Shown here in pieces: positions 35,567 to 45,640 of a stretch of DNA of 64,000 nucleotides. Position numbers and translations under genes: made by a program. The first letter of the stretch is position 1; each line of letters opens with the position of its first letter. The notes beneath the pieces were generated by a model. The model was not told where the DNA came from and ran no database searches. It was given only the letters and a program-made list of their open reading frames with translations. The stretch comes from Dillenia suffruticosa (taxonomy: Eukaryota; Streptophyta; Magnoliopsida; Dilleniales; Dilleniaceae): assembly GCA_033439265.1 (NCBI GenBank), contig JAVTVX010000012.1:10591001-10655000 (forward strand). Reading direction: 5' to 3'.

Positions 35567-36213
35567 GAGTTAGGTTTAGGGATTAAAAAATGAACATAAA
35601 GAGTACCGATTAATTCATCATTTATTTATGATAGAAATAGTACAAGAGAAATTCTATTCCAGTAAAGAATAGTCTAGAACACGAAATCCAAGTGGCATTT
35701 TTTAGATTATGGAAATTGGGATAGAGTGATTTGAGAACTTATATAAAGACACTTCAACACTTGATATCCCAAGTGACCAAGGGTCTTGTTACTCCCCTTT
35801 ACATTATTGCTTTATGATTTAAGCGTTTACATCACTACGCATTTACAGATTGGTTGGATAATAAGTGGACTGATAACTTTAATAATAGTTATCCTCAAAG
35901 AAGAAAGATTCCTTACACATTTGTCCTTTTTTTTTACTTTTGTTTTGTCTCTCATTGGTGGGGTTACACTTCTTCTTTGTCTCTAACGCAATATTAACAT
36001 CCTACTAAAACAGTCGGGTGAATGATTTTGCACAATTGCTTTTGTGTTTCCTCACTTGACTGTGATTTGAAATTAGCCACCTTTTTGGCTCATTTTTCAA
36101 ATTTTGTTGGGTGCTCTCTTCGATTAATAACCATCACATTATCTTTATCCTGAGTATAAATCTCGAGATTCTGACTTGTCATCTTCTTGAACTATATGCG
36201 AGCCATTGGCATT
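35567..36213 (-). pseudogene. EPRV segment D: leader start, promoter lacking its TATA box, pol C-terminus
   Basis: It repeats the sequence order seen at the right end of segment C, beginning at the GTTTAGGGATT leader box. Compared with C it lacks about 17 bp covering the TATAAATA core (around 35790). It ends near 36213, where similarity to the pol C-terminal region stops. The C/D junction joins two copies of the same orientation directly, as a partial tandem. Confidence 0.7.
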
Positions 36214-36882
36214 CTGCATTCTTCTTCGGCTGATATATAATTCGGAACATGGAAAAAAGAGAAATAAAAATTAGTAAGATTTCTAATTATCCTTGACATG
36301 TCTAGTTTATTTATTTATTATTATTTTTTTACCATAAACACAAATCCGTCGAGTGGTATATGTCAATTGCTATGACCTAAGGATGGTGGTTTTCATTTCC
36401 CCTTCTTTACAGACTAGATTAATTCCCTCACATTAGTCAACATTTTAGCTGTGGAAAAGGCATGAGCTGCAAAGGAAAGACAATGAAGAAAGCGCATTAT
36501 TCAATCTTTGAGGGCTTTTTCTGGTGGTGGATGTCCATTATCAAAAATGGTCGCAGATGCCTTATCTTCTAACGAAGTCAGAATCATAAGCCTCCTAGTT
36601 TGTCATCCAAGCCAGGTGTACTTTGCATCGCACCTGCTCACTCCATAACATCGGAACTAAGCAACCAAAACTCTTCTTCATTATCTAAGTGCATCTATAA
36701 GGAGGTGGCATCTTGCTGGACATTGCAAAAAAACCACCTCATAATTGATTCTTGAAAGATCTTTGGACTCGCTAGAAGTAAACTGGACATGCATCAACTG
36801 AACACTTTTTATCAAGTTCACAAACAAGGATCCACATTTGAGTCTCCCCTAGTCCGGTGGGATAGGATGACAAGTTAAATAA
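36214..36882. other. Unrecognised spacer between the EPRV cluster and a CACTA element
   Basis: Less AT-rich than its surroundings, but no ORF, RNA or repeat that I can identify. Confidence 0.4.
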
Positions 36883-38371
36883 CACTACAAAAAAACACGC
36901 TTTTAGCCTTGGAATTTTGCGATAGAAAAAATTCATCGCTATTTTGCGATAAATTTAGAGACGAAAAAAAAAATCGTGGCTAAATTAACAACAGACACAT
37001 TATTCGTGACTAATTTCGTTGCTAATTAGTGACAAAAATGTTTTCGTGACTAAATTCGTCGCTCATTGGCGACAAAAAATTTTTTGTTACAAGTTTCGTC
37101 GCTAATTAGCAACGAATAAAATTTCATGGCTAAATTTTGTTACGGATACAGTTATCCCCAGCTAAATTTGGTGACGAAAAAAGTTCGTGATAAATTTTAT
37201 CGCTAAATTTAGCAATGAAAATATTTCATGGCAAATTCTATCGCTCATTAGCTATAAAAATTGTGTCGTTAAATTTGTGACTAAATTCGTCGCTAATTAT
37301 CCACAAAAAAATATTCGTACCTAAATTCGTCGCTAATTTATTATCTAATTTCAAAATTTATGACTAATTTCGTAGCTAAATTTTTTCTATACTCTATTAG
37401 GAAATATTTTCAACAATATCCCCCTTTTTAATTAATTCTGAATAACGAAATGAAATTAAATTAAATATATAGTAAATATTATAATTCTCACCAAATTAAG
37501 AATTTTCAACAATAAATAATTCAATCTATCTGTTATAGACAATTTTCAATAAGTCGTGGTTGTAGAGTTCACCATTCATGTTTTTCATTTTCTACATCCG
37601 TTCGCTTCTTTCATATAATTCAATCATCTTTGAAAATTCAATTGTTTATCTTCATTTGTCATTATCATCAACAAGTAAGATAATAGATGATACATCCACG
37701 TCCGACGATCCATGTCGTTTGGCAAATAAATCAAACATTAGAAAAATGATGATAATGATACGGATGGTACGGATGGCTACTGATAGACGGCTATTCATTT
37801 ATAAACTATTTTATGGTTTCAAAAAATAAAATAAAAATAAAAAAGAATAAGAAAATAAGAAAATAAAATATAAAATGCAAATTTATATATAAAAAATATT
37901 TAGTGACGGATACGGAATTCATCACTAATTTAGTGACGGGTTTAGCGATTAATTTGAAATCCGTCGCTAAATTAATGACGAATAATTATCTGTCGCTAAT
38001 TTAGCAATGGATTTTTGCGACGAAAAATTATCCGTTGCTAAATTTAGCGATAGATTTTAGACTTTTGTCGCTAAATTTAGTAACGAATTTTTTTCCGTCG
38101 TTAATTTAGCAACAGATATTTTTTCATCGTTAAATTTTGTGACGGATTTTAGCGACGAAAAATTTTCCGTCGCTAAATTTAGCAACGGATTTTAGATTTT
38201 CATCGCTAAATTTAACGGCGGATTTCTAATTTCCATTGCTAAATTTTTGTAACGAGTTATTAGCGACAAAAAATTTTTCGTCGCTAAATCTATCACTAAT
38301 GTTTTTAGTGACAAATTTTTTTAAATTTTTCATCGCTAAATTTGTAACTAAAAGCGTGTTTTTTTGTAGTG
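36883..38371. mobile_element. Non-autonomous CACTA transposon with 24-bp perfect TIRs
   Basis: It begins CACTACAAAAAAACACGCTT and ends with the exact inverse; the identity extends 24 bp. It is flanked by TAA on both sides (36880-36882 and 38372-38374), a perfect 3-bp TSD. About 480 bp at each side consist of GCGACGAA/TTCGTCGC and related repeats, the transposase-binding subterminal region; the AT-rich core (about 37390-37880) encodes no recognisable transposase. Perfect TIRs and TSD suggest it is younger than the CACTA copy at 10738. Confidence 0.9.
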
Positions 38372-38374
38372 TAA

Positions 38375-39340
38375 ACAGGAACTAACATGATTGCGATTAA
38401 ACTTGGCACAATTCTAAAGTCAAGATCTAGAAAATCTTGGGAGATACAAGACAAATATTATTGGTCAAACAATAAAGAAAATGAATGAATAGCTTGTAAT
38501 CTTTCAAAAAGCATAATAAAATCACAAGATCACATAGCCTGTTTTGATTCAGCCTATAGTCACATATGAAATAGAGGACGGTATAAATTTAGCAACACAT
38601 TTTCCCCAAGATCAGTTCAGGAAAGAGATAATGTGAAACTTCTAATTGTCAACTATATCCTTTATGGAAATAGAAAACCAATTCCGACAATTTTTGACAC
38701 AAGCATTCAAGGGCAATATTCAAATGAAAAAGGCTTATAGTTTACATCAAGTAACAGGCGAGGCATGCTAAGCACTGGAATGCTTCATAGAGTTTATGAA
38801 CTTTCATTTATGGAACTCCAAGAGCACCAACTCAACCTTCTTTAAGCATGTATTTTACTACAGAATACCAAAACAGTTATATAAGGTAACAGAGTAGGAG
38901 ACCTAGAAAGGATGTGGTTTGGAGGGAAGGATCAATGCAAAGTCACAATCAGCAAGATTTTGCAATCATAGATAGAAGAAATCCCTTCCTTCCTCTTTTC
39001 ATTTTGTAATCGACTTCAAATAATCTAGAACCCGATTTCTCCCAACTGAATTCATAGAGCTATTAAAGATGAGAGAAATCAATGGACTTCCAAACTCTAA
39101 GAAAGAACAGAAATTACCCTAGAGATGATCTACAATCTAGAATAAACCAAAGCAATTATACTTTTTTTTTTGTTAACACAATACATGGCATTTATTGCAA
39201 CTCGAAAAGCTGGAGAAAAAAATTGTCAGTTGAAATAAGCATATTATTACAACAAAGAATACCACAGACAAACATGATAGTAGCTAAAAAGGAAAAAAGC
39301 ATACAACCAAAATAGGAAATAGGTAAGTGTACCTCAAATG
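38375..39340. other. 3' flank of the STOP1-like gene
   Basis: Between the CACTA element and the STOP1-like stop codon. The part next to the gene (about 39150-39340) probably includes its 3' UTR. No other gene or repeat was seen; the ORF 39082-39315 (plus) has no recognisable content. Confidence 0.45.
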
Positions 39341-40450
39341 TTAGAAGTCATAAAACCCATCTATGTCCATTCCAGAAACTAAACCAGTAGGAGATCCCAG
39401 CATATCTTTCAAGCTGTAGCTATCAAGAGAATCAAACCCTTCAATCAAACAATCGAAAAACGTGTTATCGGAAGAATTAGCTTTAGGGTTAATCCGACCC
39501 TCATCATCATCCTCATCCATCCCAACAACCCCTTTTGATTTTTCATCAGTTTCTTCAACAACAGCAGGCATGTGGCCTTCAAACAAAGCCATATGTCCAA
39601 ACAACTTATCCTTCCTTGAAAAAGTAGTCCCACAAGAACACTTCCACTTTGATTCACCACAATGCTTCAAATGGCTTTTCAAATCAGCCACAACTGAGAA
39701 GCTCTTCTTGTTACACCGATTACACGAGTACATCTTAGGGCAATGACTTCTCTTGAAGTGATTCTTCACGCAGATCGCAGATTTCAATGGCCGAAACTTC
39801 TTGTGAGCTTTGTTTCTGTTACATCCAACATGAGGGCATGAGAATCGCATTTTTCTTCTTACTGGTTCACAATTCTTCTCCGGTTTCGCTAGGGCTTCAG
39901 GCGTCTTGAATTGATTACCATGTGCTCGCATATGCATCCTCAAATTCGCATCTCGCTTGAAACCCTTACCGCAGATTTCGCAGAAATGAATGTGCTCCGC
40001 CAGCAATTCGACAGCATCAAGCTCCAAGATTTCGCCCTCTTCATCATCACTCTCATCTTTCAAGTCTTCATCAAGCTTCTCCACTTTCAGATTCTCCAAT
40101 TCTACCAGTTTATCGGAATTCAACTTCAAATCCGACAGCTCCGAGGGTTTCTCACCAGAAACTCCGGCCGTCGAGAAGCTCATCGGAGACTGAGAACAGA
40201 CAAGAAGAGCAGCTCCGTTGACGATGATCTGGTGAATGGCGGAGACGATTTCTGAAGAAACCATCTCCATCTGATCTTTGCTGATCAAAGTGTTTCGATT
40301 GACTGAATCGAAGAGAAATTGGTGAAGAGAGTCCATGCGAACACGGACGGAGGACAGATTCATCAGAGGAACGCGAGCGTCGGCGTTGTTTACCATTGCC
40401 GGCGGAAATTCCGGCATAAAACGGCGGGAATCACCCAAATTCGATAACAT
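39341..40450 (-). CDS. C2H2 zinc-finger transcription factor, STOP1/STOP2-like, complete and intronless
   Basis: A nuclear transcription factor of the STOP1 family, which in Arabidopsis controls proton and aluminium tolerance genes (such as malate and citrate transporters); rice ART1 belongs to the same family. The single open frame has 369 codons, ATG at 40450 and TAA at 39341. Four zinc fingers are visible: C157/C160/H173/H177 ([20 protein letters not shown]); C205/C210/H231/H236; C243/C246/H260/C264 (a C2HC finger); and C271/C273/H286/H293. An acidic stretch ([14 protein letters not shown]) precedes the fingers, and another acidic stretch and a C-terminal [14 protein letters not shown] segment follow. 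At 369 residues it is nearer in size to Arabidopsis STOP2 than to the longer STOP1, so I leave the symbol blank. The intact frame contrasts with all neighbouring elements. Confidence 0.93.
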   Translation of the reverse strand: MLSNLGDSRRFMPEFPPAMVNNADARVPLMNLSSVRVRMDSLHQFLFDSVNRNTLISKDQMEMVSSEIVSAIHQIIVNGAALLVCSQSPMSFSTAGVSGEKPSELSDLKLNSDKLVELENLKVEKLDEDLKDESDDEEGEILELDAVELLAEHIHFCEICGKGFKRDANLRMHMRAHGNQFKTPEALAKPEKNCEPVRRKMRFSCPHVGCNRNKAHKKFRPLKSAICVKNHFKRSHCPKMYSCNRCNKKSFSVVADLKSHLKHCGESKWKCSCGTTFSRKDKLFGHMALFEGHMPAVVEETDEKSKGVVGMDEDDDEGRINPKANSSDNTFFDCLIEGFDSLDSYSLKDMLGSPTGLVSGMDIDGFYDF

Positions 40451-40500
40451 TTTCTATAGAGAGAGAGAAGGGGGCTTTAGCTAGCGAGATTGAGATGTGG

Positions 40501-40508
40501 TTTATAAG
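40501..40508 (-). promoter_or_regulatory. Probable TATA box of the STOP1-like gene
   Basis: CTTATAAA on the minus strand, about 50 bp before the ATG; a GAGA-rich stretch follows it (40454-40468). This would give a 5' leader of only about 20-25 nt if used. Alternatively, transcription may start further upstream with a leader intron. Confidence 0.4.
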
Positions 40509-40699
40509 TAGAAAGTAAGAGGTCATCTATCTTCTTCGTCTCTTCTGTTTCGAAGCTGTTGACCAGATCAGGTAAGGATTGAGGGCTTGTAAAAAGACCA
40601 ATATGCCACTGCACGCATCCCAGCATCACTCGTGGCCCACGCCACCAGACAAAGTTTGACTCTGAGTGCGCCGTGGTAGTGGCCGCTGGCATGGACCTC

Positions 40700-43440
40700 A
40701 GGGTAACAAAGTATATATATACATTTTATAAAATATTATTTATAAATTGTTATTTTTATATATTTAAAAATATTTGAATATTTTCTAAAAAACAATTTTC
40801 TATTATTGTACCAAATTTCTTTTTAGCAAGCGTTCCCATTCTTTAATTTTGCAATAAATCAGAAATATAAAACAAATAATACAAATAAAATAAAAAATAA
40901 GCTATTGTAAGTATCTCATAACGAGCTAAATACTGGCAATTTATAATATGTTATAATAATAACATATAATATTCGAGAAAAATTATGAAAAACATTTTTA
41001 TAAATTTTGAAATATTTACAAATACTAAAAAATAAATCATTTTCTTGAATTTTATTTTCTTTTTTAAAAACTTTTTTATAAAAGCTACAACCTTAAGGAA
41101 TTCCATAATTGTTAAAATGATTAGATTGAAATTATTGGACGATTTTTTTTTTCAAAAAGTAGGAAGTATATAGAAATTTTTATTAAAAAAATGGAATTCG
41201 TAACTCTAGTTTGGTGCATTGTCGCATGTCCACCCATTAATTTTATGTTATGCAGTGACCAAGCTCAACCTTAAATTGAAATCCCTAATCTAAAGTGAAT
41301 GTAACCGTCCAAGATAAACTCTGCTCTCTCTCATAATAAAACTCTATTATATTTTAATTAATTCAAATTGTACAGTTTTGATTTCAATTCACTTCTTAGG
41401 TCTAAAACAAATTTAAATTATGTTTTCATCTTTTACAATAACTTTTATAAGAAAATTGAAAATTCCATTGGAAATGGTGGAAAAAAATAGTAAATTAGTA
41501 AATTTAATAAAACTCTCTGTAAACAATTAAAATTTAAAAACTAATCCAGCACCCGTGAGCTACCAATAGATAATTAATGAGCTTAAGACGCAATGCGTCA
41601 TCCTTTACTACGTTTATATTTCCTTGACGATGTTCTAGAATTAAGCCGGTAGAAATTTATACCCTACAATTAAATTCTTTTAAATTGAGTGATTAAATAT
41701 TTTATTTTTTTAATCAGAGATTTTGATGTCATGTATTAAAAATAAAAACAAAAAGATTTAAGAAAATAAATCACTCGATAGGTCATACAGTATTCAGATC
41801 GAATTAATCAATTAAAAAAAAAAAAAAAGAAATATGTATGACGCAGGACTATGAACAATTGTGACCAATCATTTTTCTTTTCAATAATGCGAGTCTAATT
41901 TACTTATCACTTTCACATCATACCTACAAATCACCGGTCTTTGACACAAAGATAAAGATGTTAGATTCTAATGTTATAAACTCTGAACCTTTCTCTTACT
42001 GTACCCGAGAGATGGAGAGATTATTTTCTTGTGAATATTCAATTTAATTTATAATTATTATTTTTAAAGTGAATTTATTATATATCAAAATATTAAAAAG
42101 TCGTGATATTTTCTTAGAGTGACAAATTCAAAACCTTTTTATACTGATATAACCTAGAATTAAATATTAAATTTGATACATCTTCCATCAATTAAGGGCG
42201 TTGAGGGCATGGGCAGCCCCACTAATTTTTCTTTTTTCTTTTTTAAAGTTATTAGTATATATATTTTTAAAAATTATAATCCCACATAATTTTCTCTTTT
42301 ATTGAATTTTTAATTCTGTCCCTTATTTAAAAAAAAAAAAGATTATTCCTTTACAAATTTTAACAAAAACATTTCATGTATTATTTGCTAATTAAAATTT
42401 TGATTTACAAATAATTTTCAAATATATATATTTATATACATGTAATTTTAAAAGATATATATATATATATCTAACTAAACTCGGACATCTCTTTTTTATT
42501 GGCCACTCATCTTAACTTGTCTCCTCCTCTCTGTTGGCTCCCTCCTACCACCCCTCGGTCTAAGAGAAGAAGCCCTCTTTCCATCTCTTAGCTCTCCGCT
42601 CATTGACATGGACTGCACGGGTATTCGATGACCAAACTCCACCTCTTTCTGATTATCTAATTCTTTTTGATTCATAAAGGTTAAGCGATAAGCGATACTC
42701 TCTAATCTCTCCCTTTGTCTCCTCAATGGCCACTGTTTCTCAATTCAAATCAATAAAATCACAAAGTCAGCAAATTGTTCTCAGCTCCCTCTAATTTTTC
42801 TTTTTTGGTTTCACCCTCAAGTAAATTGTCTAGAAATATTATTGATAAATCAATTATCGGCTGAAATATAGCGGCCGCATTCTGATCGTATTTTAGCTGT
42901 ATTCTTAGGGCAATCTTGTATTTACCGTCTGTATTCTTTAGGTCAATCTTGTATTTACCCTTTGAAACAATTATGGGTTCAAAAAAATAATACTATTTTT
43001 TTTTATCGATTGTATCAATTTATTGATTTTGATTAATTTGATTTAAGTTATTATCGGGTCCATTAAAAAACAAATAATATTTATTTTTTATTTTTAAAAC
43101 TTAAATTTAAAATTTTGATTAAAAAATTAAGAAAATGAGGTCTCGTGATGTCTATTCTAAATTGGTTTTTATTAATTAGAAAGCACTTATTATAGATTAA
43201 AATATATTTTTGCCATAAAAAAACTTTAAAAAAAAAAAAGAAAAAAGTGAAAAAAAAGGAAGGAAAATTAAAAGAATAATTAAAAATGATGGATTTGGGG
43301 CAAAAAAAAAAAAAAAAAATAGTAGGCTTCCAATTACAACTCACCCCGCCTATGAGACTGAGGAAGAGCCAATTCCTTCTTAGGTGAAAGGTCCCCAGGA
43401 TCTCATGCCGTGTGGGGTTGCTAACCTCTTTTCAAACATC
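40700..43440. other. AT-rich intergenic sequence
   Basis: Mostly A/T-rich without genes. It contains one unrecognised 76-codon minus-strand ORF at 42726-42496 (MRRQRERLESIAYRL, then FGHRIPVQSMSMSGELRDG) in a locally GC-richer patch. The patch could be a fragment of a retrotransposon or of an exon, but I cannot assign it. Short A-runs near 43302-43319 are low-complexity. Confidence 0.4.
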
Positions 43441-43451
43441 AAAACAATCAA

Positions 43452-43537
43452 CGGTGAAAGCTTGAAAGGAGAAGAGGTGAAGTGTTTTGACACTTCACGG
43501 TGAAAGCTTGAAAAGAGGAGGTAAACTTTGACACTTC

Positions 43538-43540
<3 letters not shown>
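43452..43540. repeat. Two-copy tandem duplication of about 45 bp
   Basis: ACGGTGAAAGCTTGAAA occurs at about 43452 and again at 43497; each is followed by GAGGAG-type purines and TTTGACACTTCAC. A (GA)n microsatellite follows immediately at about 43543-43569. Confidence 0.6.
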
Positions 43541-43568
<28 letters not shown>

Positions 43569-43569
43569 T

Positions 43570-44062
43570 GAGTTGGCAACGGAAGGACACTCGCAGGATG
43601 CGTGAACCATTTGACCTTCCATTTTAGTCACGGTGAAAGGAAAGTACCTCGAATCTCCTCCCATAATAATTCACTCTTAATTTTATCGACTACGTTGACA
43701 CTCTTTTATTATTGGGCAGATGATTAAGTAAAGTTTGATAATTTCTTTGCGAGTTGGTCATGTGATTTGACCCCACATGCTTCCCAATCGTCGCCACGCT
43801 TAATGACTTGACTCGGTCATTTGATTTATGATGACTGGACACGATTATCTGGATTTACAACTGGGTCCACAAGACACTAGCATTTTGCACCTCGTGGCTA
43901 TACATCGTTCACGGACTATCCGAGGGAGTGGGAGTGATATCCCACTGTACGTCTATCGCTCATACCACAGTTTTTAGACCGCATAGCCATAGGACGTTCA
44001 CGTTGAACATATCCTACGGAGAGTCTATGATTGGTTGTGAGATGAAGGTAGAAAATACATAT
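43570..44062. other. Flank before copia-B
   Basis: I see no gene in this stretch. The last bases, ACATAT (44057-44062), are the candidate target duplication of copia-B. Confidence 0.45.
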
Positions 44063-44431
44063 CGTTAGCAGTTATGCCCACTTGAGGCAATTTTACTTAA
44101 TCGAGGGTTCGTTTCTTTTAATAACTAATCAACCAACCTTCACCAAAAGGTAACTCCCTCTTTCTCTCTCATGTGCATACATGAAAAAAAAGTTGTGTGA
44201 TAGAGTGAATACTGTGTACATTGTCATTGTCATGAACGCAAGAGGAAGGGATTCTTTTGTGACTATATATTACCAAGAGATTGAATTTGATTCACACAAA
44301 CACTAGAGTGTGAGGGTATGAGTTCTTCCGTCATTGAATTTTTGGGAAGCCTACACATCGAGATATTTATCTGAAAATTTCGACTTTTAAATTTTATACG
44401 CTTCCGCATACGCATGTAGTGTAATAAATCA
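44063..44431 (+). repeat. 5' LTR of copia-B (shorter by about 109 bp)
   Basis: The expected TGTTAGCAG start reads CGTTAGCAG here. Compared with the 3' LTR it lacks 109 bp bounded by the tetranucleotide ATTG, which occurs once here (near 44333) and twice in the 3' LTR (63205 and 63314). Confidence 0.8.
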
Positions 44432-44436
44432 TTTAT

Positions 44437-44447
44437 TGGTATCAGAG
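44437..44447 (+). promoter_or_regulatory. Primer-binding site of copia-B
   Basis: TGGTATCAGAG, matching the initiator-Met-tRNA primer site, 5 bp after the LTR end. Confidence 0.85.
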
Positions 44448-45640
44448 AGATATTGGATTTATTTAAAAAAAAATTTGAAATTTTTTTTGTTATAAAATGT
44501 ATAAGGTACAAATTTTAGGATCCGAATCACGAATGAGTTTCGTGAATTCAAGAATACCACAAGAATGCCCATGACCCATGGATCATTAAAATAATTTTAG
44601 TTGAATTTTTTGTGTATGTTTTGGTCATGAAATTTGAAGCCAAAGTTTTGGGTCTTAATGGTGCCCAAAACTTAAAACTTTAGATCTATCGCTATAGAGG
44701 GTGAATTGATCTATGAAATTAGTATGTATGTGTTTCTCATATCTAGATCTACATTTTGACATATGAATTGTGTGTTTTGATCGTTGGAAATTGACTTTTG
44801 AAAATTGGCCGCGGAGGGTAGTGAAAGCGAATTTCAAATTCGTCCGATTTAAGTTATTTTTCTAATAAATCAAATTTAGGATGAATTGGAAATGTGGAAT
44901 TTCGAATTACAGTAGAAATTCGAGCGAAAATCACCCGAAAAATTGTTTTTCCAATAGTCGGGTCGAAATGACTCGATTGCAGACCCATTGGGAGAAGAAG
45001 ACCCGACCTAACCCGCGGGCACGTGCATTACACGCGCGCAGATGGAGTGTGAAGCTCCTGGCAGTGATGCGTGAATACTGTCACGGGTCGGCTACGACCC
45101 GAACACCCGATTTGACTCGCCCATGCCTGTTAAAAGAAAAAAAATGCTCAAAAGATGTAGGTACCTAGATTCAAACCCAAGATGGAGTGACTTGCTTTGA
45201 ACGGCCCGTACCACCAAGTTACAGCATGTGACTATAGCATATCTCATCTCATAAAGTAAATATTTCCTTGCTGAGCGCGTCCTGCACATGCTGTCGTGCA
45301 TGTGCTCGCAGGTGCTAGATGCTCTACGCGTCTGGCGCGTGCAGCATGCTGCTGCTGGCACGTGTGTGCTCGTGGAGGTGACTCCGGCGGCACGTGGTGG
45401 TCTCGACGGCCAGTCCGACAGCTCTAAATTGGATTTTTCTAATTTTCTAAGAGTCTATGTTCACATTTGTGACTTTTATGAGTTTTTGTGTGCCGAATCC
45501 AACTTGGAATGATAAGATGCGATTCCGATTTGTGGTGTATGATATCCGTTGACTCATACACTCAAATTAGGGTCTATACTCGAATATTTGGTATCTGTTG
45601 ATTCGAAAGATACACAAAAAAGGAGAATAAGTATCAATAA
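44448..45640 (+). other. Leader and pre-gag region of copia-B
   Basis: No clear coding content. GC content rises at 45000-45420, where several short ORFs appear that have no family resemblance. This part may include inserted sequence, as a tRNA-like segment lies at about 45130-45260. Confidence 0.4.
45130..45260 (-). other. Possible tRNA-derived (SINE-like) segment in copia-B
   Basis: On the minus strand an A-box-like TAACTTGGTGG is followed 44 nt later by a B-box-like GGTTTGAATC, tRNA spacing. A T-rich stretch follows (A-rich at 45134-45142 on the plus strand). No target duplication or folded tRNA was identified. Confidence 0.35.

Larger units (their letters stand above)
20488..36213. mobile_element. 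Endogenous pararetrovirus cluster (Caulimoviridae), four rearranged segments
   Basis: Four related segments are joined: A (20488-23082, minus), B (23083-30806, plus), C (30807-35566, minus) and D (35567-36213, minus). They share a leader, a Met-tRNA-type primer site, a TATAAATA promoter, small ORFs, coat protein, movement protein and protease-RT-RNase H genes. There is no integrase and there are no LTRs, which separates this from LTR retrotransposons. The order of parts within A and C is circularly permuted, as expected for pieces of a circular viral DNA. All coding regions carry many stops and frameshifts, so the cluster is an inactive fossil. Confidence 0.85.

Noticed and set aside
36540-36600. 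Gypsy RNase H-like VADALS motif
   Set aside because: Only six residues match; no neighbouring RNase H or integrase block in any frame.
39462-40255. Plus-strand ORFs of up to 114 codons
   Set aside because: Antisense shadows of the STOP1-like coding region.
45160-45225. A functional tRNA gene
   Set aside because: A- and B-box-like sequences are present, but no acceptor or anticodon stem pairing could be made out.
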